From Pseudoips prasinana (taxonomy: Eukaryota; Arthropoda; Insecta; Lepidoptera; Nolidae), in NCBI GenBank assembly GCA_951640165.1, contig OX621242.1:13013501-13077500 (forward strand): a DNA stretch of 64,000 nucleotides, in the 5' to 3' direction. The notes under the pieces were generated by a model. The model worked only from the letters and a program-made list of their open reading frames with translations. It searched no databases and was not told the origin of the DNA. A program made the translations under genes and the position numbers. Shown piece after piece: positions 10,614 to 22,627 of this stretch; within the stretch, counting starts at the first letter, position 1; every line of letters starts with the position of its first letter.

Positions 10614-11858
10614 CTACACCCTACAAGAATCTATAAAACTATTTGTGTCCAAAAATATAAATTTATTACTATAATGGCTAACCAAAAACTGTAGGTGCAT
10701 ATTTAGCTTGTGGATATAATTATTTGTACTATCAGGCACATTGGACACATAGGGGAAGGCACACAATATTATCTTATTACAGTCTAATTCTAACATCTTA
10801 GTGAAACTATCTGTAATGTCTTTTTTCTTTAAGTTCTTACAATTTCCTACCATTAGAGTTATACATGATTTGGCACTGTGTTTATTCTGAATTAATTTAT
10901 CTATTATATCTTTATAGTGTAATCCTGGCATACAATAGTTGACAAAGGAACAACTCAGCTTATTACAAAGCAAGTTACCAAGGCCCTTACCCATTTCATC
11001 GGAATACAGTATGGAGCTATGTTTAGTATTGTCATTTTGTGGAGATACTGGTGACTCTGATCCCAGCTGTGTGTATGACTCCACTACTGCACTACTGGTG
11101 TTAACCGTTTCCAATGTCCTATTGCTTTCAGGATTACACTTTCCAGCCAGCAATTGCATTTCATTTTTGTATGACTGGAAACTGTGATATGAGATTGCTA
11201 GGGACTTCTCAAGAGTTTTTATCTCAGAAAGCAAATACTGAGTATCTTTTTCATAAATTAGTTTGCTATCCTCTAATTTAATTTCATAATTTTCTAATTT
11301 GTTTAATAATGCCCTACGTTCTTTACTTAGTTCAAGTATGTATTGTTTTAGCTTGTCACTACTTACGGAATTAACGCTTGGCTGGCAGTCTACACAGTCA
11401 TCGCCAGTCAAATCAATGGTCACCGTTGTATTAATAGGGAGATCCACCGGACTACAACTGGCCAACTCATCATACAAGCTCTGATTAATGGAAGCTACTG
11501 GACAAGTTGTGTTTTTTACATAATTTGACAACTTCTCATTACAATTAATTAATTCTAATTCAAGATCTCTAATTTTGAACAGTGCTTCTTCATATAACAC
11601 TCTACACTTATCAAAAGACTCTGTCTCCGCATGCAGTCTGTCTCGCTCTTCAATAGTAGACTCTAGTTGGTGGTTGAGTTTCACAAGTTCTCTTTTCAGT
11701 GATGTGTTACTATCAATGACCCTTATTATCTCTACCTCATTCTCCTCACGCTCCTGTTCAAGTTTATGACACTGATCTTGGTATGTCTGTAAGTCCTTGA
11801 GAGCTGATTTCAACTTATATTCAGCTACTTGAGTTGCAGCCATGCTTCGGGTCTGCAT
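10614..11858 (-). CDS. Coiled-coil / SGNH-hydrolase-like protein, probably transposon-derived
   Basis: A single open frame of 414 residues starts at the ATG 11856-11858 (MQTRSM...). Upstream of this ATG a good acceptor (TTTTCAG, cut after 11882) suggests the message is spliced and that this Met is the real start; an earlier in-frame Met at 11889-11891 would lie in the intron. The first ~110 residues and ~175-245 are Glu/Lys/Leu-rich, with heptad-like spacing typical of coiled coil. The C-terminal third (about 290-410) has SDEMGKGLGNLL, TLMVGN, KIILCAFPYVSNVPD and KFIFLDTNSFID in an order like SGNH/GDSL esterase-like domains. I know similar proteins as multicopy hypothetical ORFs in moth genomes, and esterase-like domains occur in some LINE ORF1 proteins. 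Compared with my memory of relatives, the extreme C-terminus seems cut short. Function unknown; a domesticated gene is the alternative. Confidence 0.55.
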   Translation of the reverse strand: MQTRSMAATQVAEYKLKSALKDLQTYQDQCHKLEQEREENEVEIIRVIDSNTSLKRELVKLNHQLESTIEERDRLHAETESFDKCRVLYEEALFKIRDLELELINCNEKLSNYVKNTTCPVASINQSLYDELASCSPVDLPINTTVTIDLTGDDCVDCQPSVNSVSSDKLKQYILELSKERRALLNKLENYEIKLEDSKLIYEKDTQYLLSEIKTLEKSLAISYHSFQSYKNEMQLLAGKCNPESNRTLETVNTSSAVVESYTQLGSESPVSPQNDNTKHSSILYSDEMGKGLGNLLCNKLSCSFVNYCMPGLHYKDIIDKLIQNKHSAKSCITLMVGNCKNLKKKDITDSFTKMLELDCNKIILCAFPYVSNVPDSTNNYIHKLNMHLQFLVSHYSNKFIFLDTNSFIDSCRV

Positions 11859-11882
11859 GATGTGAGGTGAATGAGGATGGGC

Positions 11883-12684
11883 TGAAAACAAAGAGAGGGT
11901 GAACAGAAAACTAGACAGAAATAGGAGGTTAAGATGTATTTGAAGTCAAAGGAGTGAGATATGAAAAATAAACTACAGAGATCTATAGGTAGAAATAATA
12001 TAAGTAAGTATATACAAGACAGATGGGCAATTAACTTTATAATAGATTTATGATAAAGCAACACTTAAACATTTAGTTACAAACTGTAGTGGGGCACCTT
12101 TAACTTTATCTATATGACACCTAATCAGAGTTCATTACTAGGGTCTAGTCAAGTTAACTTAGTATGTGTAGATAGGAATAAATTTATCGAATGACAATCT
12201 TATATCAGTATAGTTATGGAGTAATTGAAGTGTGTGATGTCTGTAGCCAGCTAATTAAGTCGTCGAATTTGCTTCCACAATGTACGTCAAGCAAATGGAG
12301 ACAGAATATGGCAGTGTGAAATTGGACGTGACTCACACCAATGAGTCGAATAAATGGTTGGTTAGGTTAGTATGAATGTGTAAAAATAAAGAATAAGTAA
12401 TATACTCCCCGGGATTTCACACAATAGTTTAAACTTAATCGAATGAAGTTCGTTGACACGAGCAGCGCAGTGACAGCTGATGCGTCGACAGATATCAGTT
12501 GTTTCGGGTTTATTTCTTCAGAAAACTAATCACATTCAATTATTTAGCTTACAATTTAGATTGCTAATAGTAATATTTTATATTTTACAACGTAAAAACA
12601 TTTATTTATAAGTAATTATTAATTTTAATTCACTAGTACAATTTTTCAAATTCTTTAGAGTGATTTAGGCGTATAAATAAATAT
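11883..12684 (-). other. Upstream region of the minus-strand ORF
   Basis: On the minus strand this begins with a pyrimidine-rich acceptor tract just above 11883. A possible leader lies around 12415-12525, where sequence complexity rises (for example 'gcagcgcagtgacagctgat' on +). No donor could be fixed with confidence. No other gene is visible. Confidence 0.3.
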
Positions 12685-12930
12685 CCGGGTCTCAGCGCAA
12701 TATACATAGCCCGAACTAAGTAAAGCTTGTAGTATGTATACTAGATAACGAATAGAAATACTAATTTACTTTTTTTGTAAATATATAGGTACACTCAATA
12801 CATAGCAAAACACGCAGACCAAGACAAATAGCAATGTTCATGAACACAAATATTTGTCTTGCGCGAGGCTCGAACCCGTAACCTTTGGATCAAATAGCTG
12901 GAACACTAACAACTGAGTCACGGTGGTCGT
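12685..12930 (-). repeat. tRNA-derived SINE, family A
   Basis: In reverse orientation it carries a tRNA-like head whose B box reads GAGGCTCGAACCC on the + strand (12863-12876), the 'atgttcatgaacacaaatat' linker and the family tail. It resembles the copies at 31683-31865 and 32453-32600. It is a Pol III-type retroposon head, not a functional tRNA gene. Confidence 0.75.
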
Positions 12931-14580
12931 CTGAAATATAACATTAATTTTTGAAGATATCACAAAAAACAACCTGACTGTGAGCTTCAATCGCGTGCGC
13001 TGCGTAAACCAACAGAGATATAAAAACAGAAACAAATAATTCTATCTCTTAACAAAATGTAGGCATATATGCTCTGCTGTATACAACTGAGATTTGTTCT
13101 AGTTAATAATGAAGAGAAAGCAAACACCAACCATTTTAATTCAAACCACCTGAAGCAAAGAAACTTGCAACCGTATTAGATTTTTCATGACATTTTATAT
13201 CACAGCAAAGCTATCTTTATAGTATCCATTTCGCTCTCTACCAGCCGGAGTTTATTTGAACAACATTCCGTATAATAATGTGGCTTCCCATTTCTATTTG
13301 TCTATAGTTGAAGACAAATATTTATTGAAACATCATATTGAACTCTTGAAAAAAAAATTTTTAGCTTGTCTTAATAGTTTTCTTCCACTAAGCTCTCGCT
13401 GCATTTGTAGAAGAAATTGCACCGTAAATATAGGGAAACCTTAGTTTACAATTACGAAATAATATTAAGGGTCGTTATCATGAACTTGACTAGCAATTTT
13501 AATCATTAGATTAGAATAAAGTAAACACACGATAAAAATAAAAAACCAGTGCTCACCTTTCTGGCCCTTGGGTATTCTCCTGCAATATGTTCAGACCAGG
13601 AATTGCGATTAGACTTAGCGAGTGTTAAATCTAGTGTTTCCAAGCACCTCTCTCAACGAATTCTTAATCAACCATTAGATACAGTCACTAACAGATTGAA
13701 CTTATGAGACCCTTTACTTTTAATTTAGGACTTACAACAGAAAATCACTACAAATGCCAGTTCTAACAAAATAACTACTACTAATAAAGCTTCTGTGAAG
13801 CTACTGTAATTATTTACTGTACCTGTATTTTTATTGAAAAGGAATATCGTATGTATTGTATGCATATATTTTATCGCATGAATAATAGATTTGAGTATTA
13901 GTTATTTTCTTGACAGTTTATTTAGTATAGTGACGAATAAATTAGTTTTGTATACGATCCACTGAGAAGTCTTATATTATTTTCTTATTGCACATTCACA
14001 ATCTAGAAGAGTTGCCCTCATTGTAGACCTAATTTAAGTCGGAATAATGATTCCAACCCGCATCCAAAAACCCAAACTTAAAGCAACGTAGGTACTTTAA
14101 TTTAACTTGCGTTAACTTCTGTTGCTTAATTGTGTTATCCGTGCGCGGTTGCGTTGTCCTGCGCATACTAGAGTCGAAATAACATACCATAGCATACATA
14201 TGTGTTAATATTATACCGGTCCACGATCTTATTTAATATGTTATTGGGACTGCCTCATAATCTGTTCATTATAGAAGGGCATCGCTTACGCAGGATGGCA
14301 TGGAATACGTCCGTGCGTGCTTCGGCGAACATTGTTGAAGCCCTACAATGTCAGTCCCATCAGCATCCTAAACGCGTTTTTATATACCTAGGACGCGCAG
14401 AGCGTTATATGCGTATAGCTAACCCACAATTTCACGTGAAAAACGACAAACAACTCCAAAAAGGATCAGCTTTGTTTCGTACATCGTGCAAATTTACGGG
14501 CCCACATGTTGCATCGGATAGCCATCGACCTGCGCTCCAGCTGTATGTCCATGTCTTAGATACTTTAAACTTGTGAGTCT
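12931..14580. other. Non-coding region upstream of the sNPF start codon
   Basis: No recognised gene. An open frame of 124 codons at 14202-14576 has no family hallmark. The interval 14100-14180 is GC-richer, with several GCG triplets. The sNPF 5' UTR exon could lie here or further upstream; I see no cap-site or TATA arrangement I would defend. Confidence 0.35.
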
Positions 14581-14639
14581 ATTCAAGAGTAACCACTGAG
14601 TTTAACTTAAACACAAATGCATTCTTTGGCTATTTACAC

Positions 14640-14780
14640 AACTCGTTTGGGGATCCAAAACAATTAAAGCGATTCCCTGGAATATGCCTGAGCATCACCG
14701 CTCAGTGTCATTTCATTGTGTTCCACTGCTAATCCTGGCTAATAGGCGTTGCAGCGGTGGGTAAGAGGTTGGACTAATCC
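14640..14780. repeat. Dispersed repeat abutting the first sNPF coding exon
   Basis: The modules 'caccgctcagtgtcatttca' and 'gttgcagcggtgggtaagag' match 41367-41475, where the same order appears next to an RTE-like terminus. The repeat ends about 200 bases upstream of the sNPF ATG. Confidence 0.6.
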
Positions 14781-14987
14781 TGGTAAAAAAAATGCTGGTC
14801 ACAAAAAACTGATAGCCCTGTTCCTGATTTTGAGAATGGAAACAGGGCTGACAGTTTTTTGGTGGTGGTCGAGGCAGGGGTGTCTAACACCACTAACTTC
14901 CAGATCCAGGGTTGCTACTGAGTGTTGGATCAATGTCCCAGTTCTGAGTTTATATTTTCTAATCGTATTGTTTGTATTGTTCCAGTC

Positions 14988-15087
14988 ATGTCTCGGAGTT
15001 GTGTATTTGCGTTGGCGCTGTGCGGTTTGGCGGCGATCTGCTCGTTGCCAGTAGCTCGAGCACAGGCGCTCGGCTCACCCTATGATT
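14988..15087 (+). CDS. sNPF: sNPF coding exon 1: start codon and signal peptide
   Basis: The exon begins at an acceptor (TTGTATTGTTCCAG, cut after 14985) and the ATG follows at 14988. It encodes residues 1-33 plus the first base of codon 34. Residues 1-25 form a typical signal peptide: a short Arg-containing start (MSRS), a hydrophobic core rich in Ala, Leu and Cys (5-20), and small residues at the likely cleavage site (ARA, then QALG). The donor is a consensus GTAAGT at 15088. Longer open frames through this exon that start at 14749 or 14922 run through the acceptor and so are not preferred. The ATG context (CAGTCATGT) is unremarkable. Identification as sNPF depends on the joined downstream exons. 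Confidence 0.9.
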
Positions 15088-15457
15088 GTAAGTATTTAGT
15101 AAAATTTACGGTATACGAGCGCGAGTTCAAAGGCTTGATGCTTATGTAGGTTCCTCTCTGACTCAAATTATTTCTCATATTAATAAAGGTTTAAGTTCTC
15201 ATATTAATATGAAATAGTTCAAAAAGACATTAAAAAGAGAATAAAGTCGTAAAGTAAATATTACTGATATTCTGAAAGGCTCACTCCAGCAGTTGCCATA
15301 TACGTAACATCACTACACGTTTTATCGAATTATTATTAATATTGTAATTATAATAATAAAATCTTTATTTCATTAAAATTGTACAAGTTACACATGCACA
15401 TTGTGATTATTATAAATTAATATCTCTTGTGCTTTTAGGACATGGGTTGTTGTATTA
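15088..15457. other. Start of sNPF intron 1
   Basis: Non-coding sequence from the GTAAGT donor to the MITE at 15458. No repeat or gene recognised. Confidence 0.6.
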
Positions 15458-16139
15458 GAGCTGGTTCACATTAGGTCGGAGCGACAGTTTTACCGGCCCG
15501 ATAAACGTGTCGTATCCATATTGGCGTATGTATCTCAATAGCGCCGTTCACATTAGGGCGACCCGACCAAACTGTCGGAGCCGACACTTTTACCGTTCGT
15601 CCAGCCACGATTTCTGTCGGAACGGACATAATATTGGCGTACTAGCAAGTATGGCGCCGTTCACATTTGTCGGCGCGAAGCGGCGGCGACACCCGCCTGC
15701 CATAAAACGTGTGAACAGTACAAAAATAAAAGTATAAAACTAGCGGCATGGTGAAATTTGTTGCATATTTTATGGAATTAAATGAGAGACAAATTTTTAA
15801 TTCTTAAGTTATTATAAAACTTTAGCTCGTCACTTCTTAATTCGCTTATTAAAGTTTGAAAAGTTCCAACTTCATTTCGCTCGGAAATTATTGGATGCAC
15901 CCAAAATTTCCTTTTTCTTTTTTTCTGCTTTTATTTAAATACCACATTACAATAAAAACCGTCGTCGTCGTCCATCCTATACGAAAGCAAACTCACAACT
16001 GTTTTGTGACGACCCAGGCCCGGCAGTAAAACGACAGTTATATTCACATTAAGTCGGGTCGGCGGCGTCTAGTGTGAACAGCAACACCCGGCAGTCGGTG
16101 AACGGCAAACTGTCGGTCCGACCTAATGTGAACCAGCTC
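15458..16139. mobile_element. PIF/Harbinger-like MITE with TTA target duplication
   Basis: Perfect terminal inverted repeats of about 23 bases start GAGCTGGTTCACATTAGGTC at the left and end with the complement at 16139. They are flanked by TTA at 15455-15457 and 16140-16142, the target-site type of PIF/Harbinger elements. The interior repeats the terminal word: GTTCACATT recurs near 15545 and 15658, with ATTCACATT near 16043 and the reverse form near 16070. These resemble subterminal transposase-binding sites. No transposase is encoded; the open frame at 15507-15737 is incidental. It sits in sNPF intron 1, about 370 bases after exon 1. Confidence 0.8.
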
Positions 16140-16142
16140 TTA

Positions 16143-17582
16143 GGTTAAAGGTAACAAAAATCAATTAATCATTTGCAAAGTACCCTGCGTGCGACTCATA
16201 TATTCATCCATACAAGATCGTACGTTGTACAAAATGTTTTAAAATACTATAGTTTAGTTAATTATTAACTACACCGCTTGTATTGCAAGCGGTGTCGAGA
16301 ATCTTACATAGACAACCTTTGATTAAACTAGAATCAGAAAAAAAAATCCACCAGAGTACGTAATCAATTTTATTTAGTAGTCTGAATGGATTGAAATCCC
16401 AGGACATTATCATCCTTATTAGTCCTAAATTTGATTTATTAACAGTATTTTACCTCTGGCCTCCTCAAATACCTAAACATGGCGTTTAAAGAGGATGTCA
16501 AAAATTCTACAACATTAATTTCTTACAGCTTTCATTGCGTAGATTAGCTAATAGCAACACTCGATTACAATTGATCGAAACAAAGACTGAAAATGACATG
16601 TTCCAGATATTTTATTCAGTACCCTTCAAAATGATAACGCCATTCAAAGCGAATATTCCATCCATACATCTTTTATGCGATGTAGGTATGTATGTTAAAC
16701 GAATTAATGCAGAAATATTTAAAGGCTTTGTTCAGCTTTTGAGTAGACATTTATCTACATATTTATCTCAGCGTGTAAAGGATATGGTAAAATAAACATT
16801 GTTGAACTAATTAAAAGAGAAAATTACGAATTTCGAAGTTGAATATTGAAAAGTTTGTTTTTAAGACTGATTTTTGGTGAATTTAATAATTTGTATCGGG
16901 GTGTCCTACATTAGCATGGTTTGTATGTTACAGTATGAATAATAATGCCGTAAACGCGACTTAATTAGATCTTGTCTAGAGAAATTGTATTAAAATGTTA
17001 TAAATGCGTTTAGTAGGTTTAGTTTCTTTCTTACGCTGAATCGGCGAAACGCATTTTAATGATATGAATGCAAATAGCTTATGCCCTTAATTAACACATA
17101 AGCTAAAATAATTAATTAAGCGAATGTTATAATGGGACGTTGAACTATAGGTAGTCAATGTGTGCTAGTATGCAATATGCGTTATCATTCCCCAAAATAG
17201 GTTACCCAGACTTATATCTGGAAAATTTTGAAAAATAAAACATTAAGTTATGCTCGTTAACAAAATTGTCGATCGCAAATTGACTGAAATAAAATTAAAG
17301 AAATTTCAGTTCGCAGACTCTATTTCAATAAAAATAAAATTGTTTGCTATGTACGCAACATCGATTTATTTCCGCTCTATTTTTCATACATTTCTGATTA
17401 ATAATTGGATATTTATAGACTAAGAAATTGATAATAATCCACTAAAGAATAAATAGCGGCTAAGAACATTCAAAAATGTATAAAAAATATTATAAAATAA
17501 AGAATCAACACAATACGTCCTCATCCCAAACTAAAAATTAAAATTGATAAACATACTTATAAATTTCTACTTACATACATAT
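16143..17582. other. Intron 1 sequence without recognised features
   Basis: AT-rich, with an 86-codon open frame at 16535-16795 that shows no motif. A short inverted repeat (ACACCGCTTG with CAAGCGGTGT) lies at 16271-16294. Confidence 0.5.
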
Positions 17583-17716
17583 TATAGATAAATTATACCC
17601 ATACACAGAACAAATCGTGCTCATCACACAAACATATGTCCTGGGTGGGAATCGAACCCATGACCTCTGGCTTAGCAGTCACGGTAACTAACCAACCACT
17701 AAACCAACATGCCAGT
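17583..17716 (-). repeat. tRNA-derived SINE, family A
   Basis: The + strand reads 'cctgggtgggaatcgaaccc' (17640-17659) followed by the rest of a tRNA-like head, so the element is in reverse orientation. The tail is truncated. Confidence 0.7.
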
Positions 17717-18394
17717 CACACACATTTTATTAATTAAATCTGTCTATATTCTATTTATTCAAGAATACCTTCGTATTTTTGTTTAAAATTGTCTAAATTA
17801 ATATTATTATACAGTTAATTTAATTTCATTGCTATAAATATCCTACCTACAAATACGCTCATAAAATATAACTACACATACAATACTTATAGCTTCAGGC
17901 AAAGGCTACCTAGTTTTAATGTAGTTTTGTCATTTGAAAGTAAATTTACTCTTAACAGTGCTTGGATATGTTTCTGAAAAATCTGTAGAGACGTTAGAAA
18001 TAATGTTTTCTTGCTGGTATTGGTAGCTTTAGATGCTATTAAAATTAAAAATGGAAAGAGTACAAGGCTTTTTTAAATTCTTCATTAATTTTTTGTTCTT
18101 AATTAAATACTTCTTTTTAGCCAGTTGATGTGTCTTCCAAGAACTCGGCTACAAATATCGCTGTATCAGGAGCGTCCATTAAGTTCTAATAATAAGTGGC
18201 CTACCTTTTTGGGACAGCAAAACAAACCCCCACCCTAGTGATTTTGTGTTTGCCCGGCTTTGCAAAATGGGCAGTCAGTAAAACTACTTTGACTGACATT
18301 TTTTTTGCCACGCGATGGCTATCTCTTGTTTATTACACAACTGGCCATTCACGCTATCCAAACTACACACCAATAAGTACACTTGCCTCGATGC

Positions 18395-18505
18395 CTATGC
18401 AATTTTTAAGCTATTGCATAGCTTCTATCGCGGGCCTTGAGCGTGGGGACCGAATCCAGAAATTCCGTAACGAAAAAAACCTAACACCCCCCCCCCCTCC
18501 GACCG
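18395..18505 (-). repeat. Lepidopteran repeat with C-run end
   Basis: 'aattccgtaacgaaaaaaac' followed by a run of C (18485-18496), preceded by 'tagcttctatcgcgggcctt', matches a motif I know as recurrent in moth genomes. Class unknown. The apparent open frame across it (18196-18519) is not a gene. Confidence 0.45.
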
Positions 18506-19899
18506 CCATCTATCGATAAATACCAGAACTTTTAATGACTTTTTGAAATATCACGCTTGTCTCTTTAGTTCAGCAACCCTCCTTTAGGTGGCATTGGTTG
18601 TATTTGAAAACTACCGTAATCAGCTGTTTGTGAGAAAGTTATATAGGTGTATAGGTATTTATCATCTACGTACAACAGTGAATATCTGTACTCGTATAAT
18701 TTGTGTACAAAGTGTTTTAAATATGAATAAATATGTATATAGCTTTACCGCGGCAGTCTCCGAGTGCCACACGTGTTTTTTTTGGTATAAAATATCCCAA
18801 CATTTTCACGTTCTCATAATTTTCAATTCATATCAATATTTTGATATACAAGGTAAACCACAAGGTATTTACTTGCCTACCAAAAATCATTTCGCTGATG
18901 ATACTAGGTAAACATTCCAAGTACTACGTAATCAGAATTGCGCGTTGTCGTCACGTAACCAATTAACTTTGCGTCATAATTATTGTAACTGTTGTGACGT
19001 AGTCACTCGAAGATAATTAATGACTTTTACAATCCAAAGGAACGTGATATATTCAAATGGAGTCATTTAAGTATTTCACACGAGATATTTACGTTTGATG
19101 AGTGACACAGTGGTTAGGGTTGTTTCGGGTTCGGTCTCCGCACAGGACATTTTAATGAATATGCCTGAATCTCTTGAGATAGGCATGTAATTGCGTATGT
19201 TGTATGTAATTATAAAAAGCTTTGATTTTAAAAAGTTACTCGTTAGCTACTCGTTAATAACATATCCTTTAAAAAGTAACCAACTAATCTGAAGTGCAGC
19301 TATAAGTTTTGTAAAACTAAACAGAGTTTCATGAAGACTAAATGAAAACCATACCAATGAAACGATATTTCCGGTTAAAACAACCGCATAAAAATCGTTG
19401 TGGTGAAGCTAAGTGTTATAGGAGATACAAACCCACAATTAGTTTAAAAAGTAATATTATTCCTTGATTTGAGCCCGCGTATACCCGGACTGAAGGGGAG
19501 TTGATGCAAAATAATGAGTAATGTACGTCCGAAACAAAGGCTACTCAATGTGATTTTATAATAAACTTTACGGCGGAACTTTATAAAATATGTTTCATAC
19601 AAAGTGTAAATAACTAGCTAAATACCTAGCACCAAGCTATACCTGCATTATTTCTTATGAAAATGTTTCGTTTCATTTGTAAATAAAAACAACTACAAAC
19701 GAATCGTCTTAGTGATACAAATATCGCCATCACGAAAACTTTATTATTATTTTGTGATAAAAACGTGATAATAAAATTCAAAGTGAGTTAATTTTTTTTA
19801 ATAAATCCTAATAATTCAATGGTAATTTTATTAAATTCGTATGAATTAAGACATTTTTTATTTTTTTTAAAGAACACCCTCATTTTAGGCAATTGAATC
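18506..19899. other. Intron 1, mostly anonymous
   Basis: A degenerate tRNA-like SINE head lies at about 19085-19200 ('gacacagtggttagggttgt', then a B-box-like GGGTTCGGTCTCC). The remainder shows no feature. Confidence 0.4.
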
Positions 19900-20030
19900 C
19901 CTGTGTCGCGGGGTACTTTACAAACATATAAAGTACGGACACAAAGTACACTTAGACTCAGAACAACTACTTATGGGTCACACAAATAGTTGTCCTGTGC
20001 GGTAATTGAACCCGGCACACGGAATGGACA
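19900..20030 (-). repeat. tRNA-derived SINE, family B
   Basis: Reverse orientation: 'cgcggggtactttacaaaca', 'acggacacaaagta', 'actcagaacaacta', then a B box reading 'ggtaattgaacccggcac'. It corresponds to the + strand copies at 34733-34900 and 40708-40920. Confidence 0.65.
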
Positions 20031-20513
20031 GGCGAATGTGTTGCATTTTATTTACTCTTAAGAAGTAAAACCATTTCCCCTAGTCTATACAAGATAAATT
20101 ATAAAGTAATAGTAGGTACACTTTGATATCTTATGCTATAATATTTATAGATAAATCTACTATTATACTAAAACTAATACTATACAAGGGATAATACTCA
20201 CTTGAGTGCCTCTAAGTTGTTTATTTATGTCCAAATCATGTTCCGTAAATCCAATCAAGTTAAATCACAAAATTAATCAAACGGTCCCCAAGTATAACAA
20301 CAAAGAGATTAGCATAATTTTCATTCCATTGTGTTAGGAATAATAACTTAAAACAATTATTAATAAATAGTACGCCGGGCTCAAAATGTAAAAAATAATA
20401 TATGAATTAAGATTTAACTAAAAAAACTTAAGAACCTGTTCACCAAAAACTAATACTATATTGTTTATACCTCTACATAAACACATTAAGAGCGTAAGAC
20501 TAAAATATTAATA

Positions 20514-20881
20514 ATGTCCTCCTAGCCGAATTTCGGCCACGGCGGCCCGTCTCAACAGAGATTAGCCATCTGCGGGGGACATATTATAGTGCTCAAGTGT
20601 GTGCGCAAACACAGGAGCACTTTCTGTTCCTTCACTCTCATGATCCGATGGGACGCCTAGCGACACGACCGGAAAGTAGTCAGGTATAGGACCGACGGCT
20701 TTACGTGATCTCCGAAGCACGGGGGTATAATACCGCCAACTCCCAGAATTCGGGCAGATGCTGATATTTTTTTCTTTATACAGAAAAGTCACAAAATCAC
20801 TTGTGGCCTCACCCGGGATTTGAACCCAGGACCTTGTTCTCTGCGAGTGAACACTCAGACTCTAGACCAACGAGGCAGTCC
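20514..20881 (-). repeat. tRNA-derived SINE, family C
   Basis: Reverse orientation. It ends (its 5' end) with a tRNA-like head whose B box reads 'cgggatttgaacccaggacc' on +. The body contains 'ctctcatgatccgatgggac' and 'agcgacacgaccggaaag', shared with 25440-25768 and, inverted, with 39262-39567. A short extra module (about 20745-20800) separates head and body. Confidence 0.75.
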
Positions 20882-20889
20882 AAAATATT

Positions 20890-22615
20890 ACTGATTGGCC
20901 TGATGGTCTAGTGGTTAGTGAAAGTTAGTGAAGCGAGCAGTTTTACTAACCACTTATTATGTAGTACTTGGTAACAATATTTCAGTCCACTGCATAACAG
21001 GGCACCGATCCAACGTAATATAACAATGGTAAATTTAAGTATAAGTTTGTTGATATACGAGTAAATAGTCTAGAAATTGAACTTCACTTTAAACTAATGT
21101 ACAATTCCGATCCGTGTTTCTCATATTATTATCGTTATTATATATTACTAAATATCACTCCCTTTTATAAAATATCGTAAAACACGTTGGAACATTCCTC
21201 GAATTCTAATAAAATCGTGACTTATTCTAAGTCTAACACATAACAAAGGAATCACGAAGCAACGATGCGCATGTCGATAAAATGAAAAATCTGTTCATTG
21301 ACATACCTATCACAGATTTATTTTTTATTCAATGACTTGGCTCATCTTCAATTATTAAAATATTTTACACAATATAAGTACCTGTAACTCAAAATAGTTG
21401 TAGTCAATAGCTGCAGGCAAACTGTGGTTACAAAACATATAGTTTAAACAACGCAAAATCTTCAAAGTGGTCTTAATAGAACTGAACTAGAAAATGAAGT
21501 AGGATTCAATAAAATAAAATTAGTATATTTTATTTATTTTTTTCCTTTGTTGATTATGACTTTTCTAGGGGTTTTTATATGGGTAATCATGATTATTATT
21601 GGTGGTAGACTCCTGCCTTATCTTCGTATAATATATAATGCAAAAAAGCAACAAAACAACCAGCACTACACTGAAAATTTTCAACTATATTTGGTGGTAG
21701 TTATTCGTAGATTCTGCACATTATATGCCGGGTAACAACTACACGACTTCCATAAGAATAACAGTTCAGGCTATACATAAAACTACACAATATCCAAGAA
21801 AATTGTTATGATGGAGGCTAAATAAAATTGATTGCTGATTTTCTTAGTACTTGTATATACACTGATGTGGTGTAGCCTATACAATGAAAATGTTATCACG
21901 CACCTAAATACGCTATTTTAAAACGTCATAAAGCGTAATTACCCTATCATTTAACAATTAAAATAAATTTCATATATGACCTTTTCCTATTCAATTTTAC
22001 ATAAAGCCAAACGATGTTTTGAGAGTTTTTAAATGATTTTATGGGTGATTTAATAACTGGATCATTCGCTACTGCGTTTGTATGCTTTAGTATTTGTGAC
22101 CCTTCACGTGATATTTGAGGTGTCATGTATATATAAAGTCCGAATCCAAATAATTGCACTTGTGTGTTTATTTTGTAATTCTGGCCGTGAGTAAGGTCCC
22201 GATAGCTCATCGGAGGTGGAGGTCGGCAAAAGTGCAATGTGTGTCGCAAGTGTTGGTTATAGTAACGGCTAGATTGTTTCCGGTTCGATATAATAAAAAA
22301 ATGTATAAAGACAATTTTATATGCTTCACTGCTAAAAATAATCCTAAAATAATAATAAACTTAATTTTATTTTATGCATCTTGTGATTTGATTATTTTTC
22401 TTATTTCGCCGTCTTATTCCGCCAATTTTTCTCTCCTGTCAATTTTCAATGTTAATACATTCTTCCGTCATGTTTAGTCTGTCTAGCTAGTTAAGCGGCC
22501 AACATCATAGTAACAATAAACGTGCTTACATGGAAACAAATATTCCACGTGAGCACGGTCTAATTAGATTTTCATGTCATTTCACTCATTGTCGTGATAT
22601 TCTTATTAATAATAC
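20890..22615. other. Intron 1, no recognised gene
   Basis: Begins with a stub of a tRNA-like SINE head near 20900. Otherwise AT-rich; open frames at 21547-21735 and 22154-22477 show no recognisable domain. Confidence 0.45.
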
Positions 22616-22627
22616 TCAACTCATAAA

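Noticed and set aside
14202..14576. 124-codon + strand open frame upstream of sNPF exon 1
   Set aside because: No start context, domain or recognisable family; GC composition slightly raised but not decisive. Not listed as a gene.
14749..15149. Longer N-terminal extensions of sNPF from upstream start codons
   Set aside because: They would run through a strong splice acceptor and a repeat, and would bury the signal peptide.
16535..16795. 86-codon open frame in sNPF intron 1
   Set aside because: No family features and no conserved motif seen; intronic.
18196..18911. Two 107-codon open frames
   Set aside because: The first covers a known-looking C-run repeat; the second is AT-rich without features.
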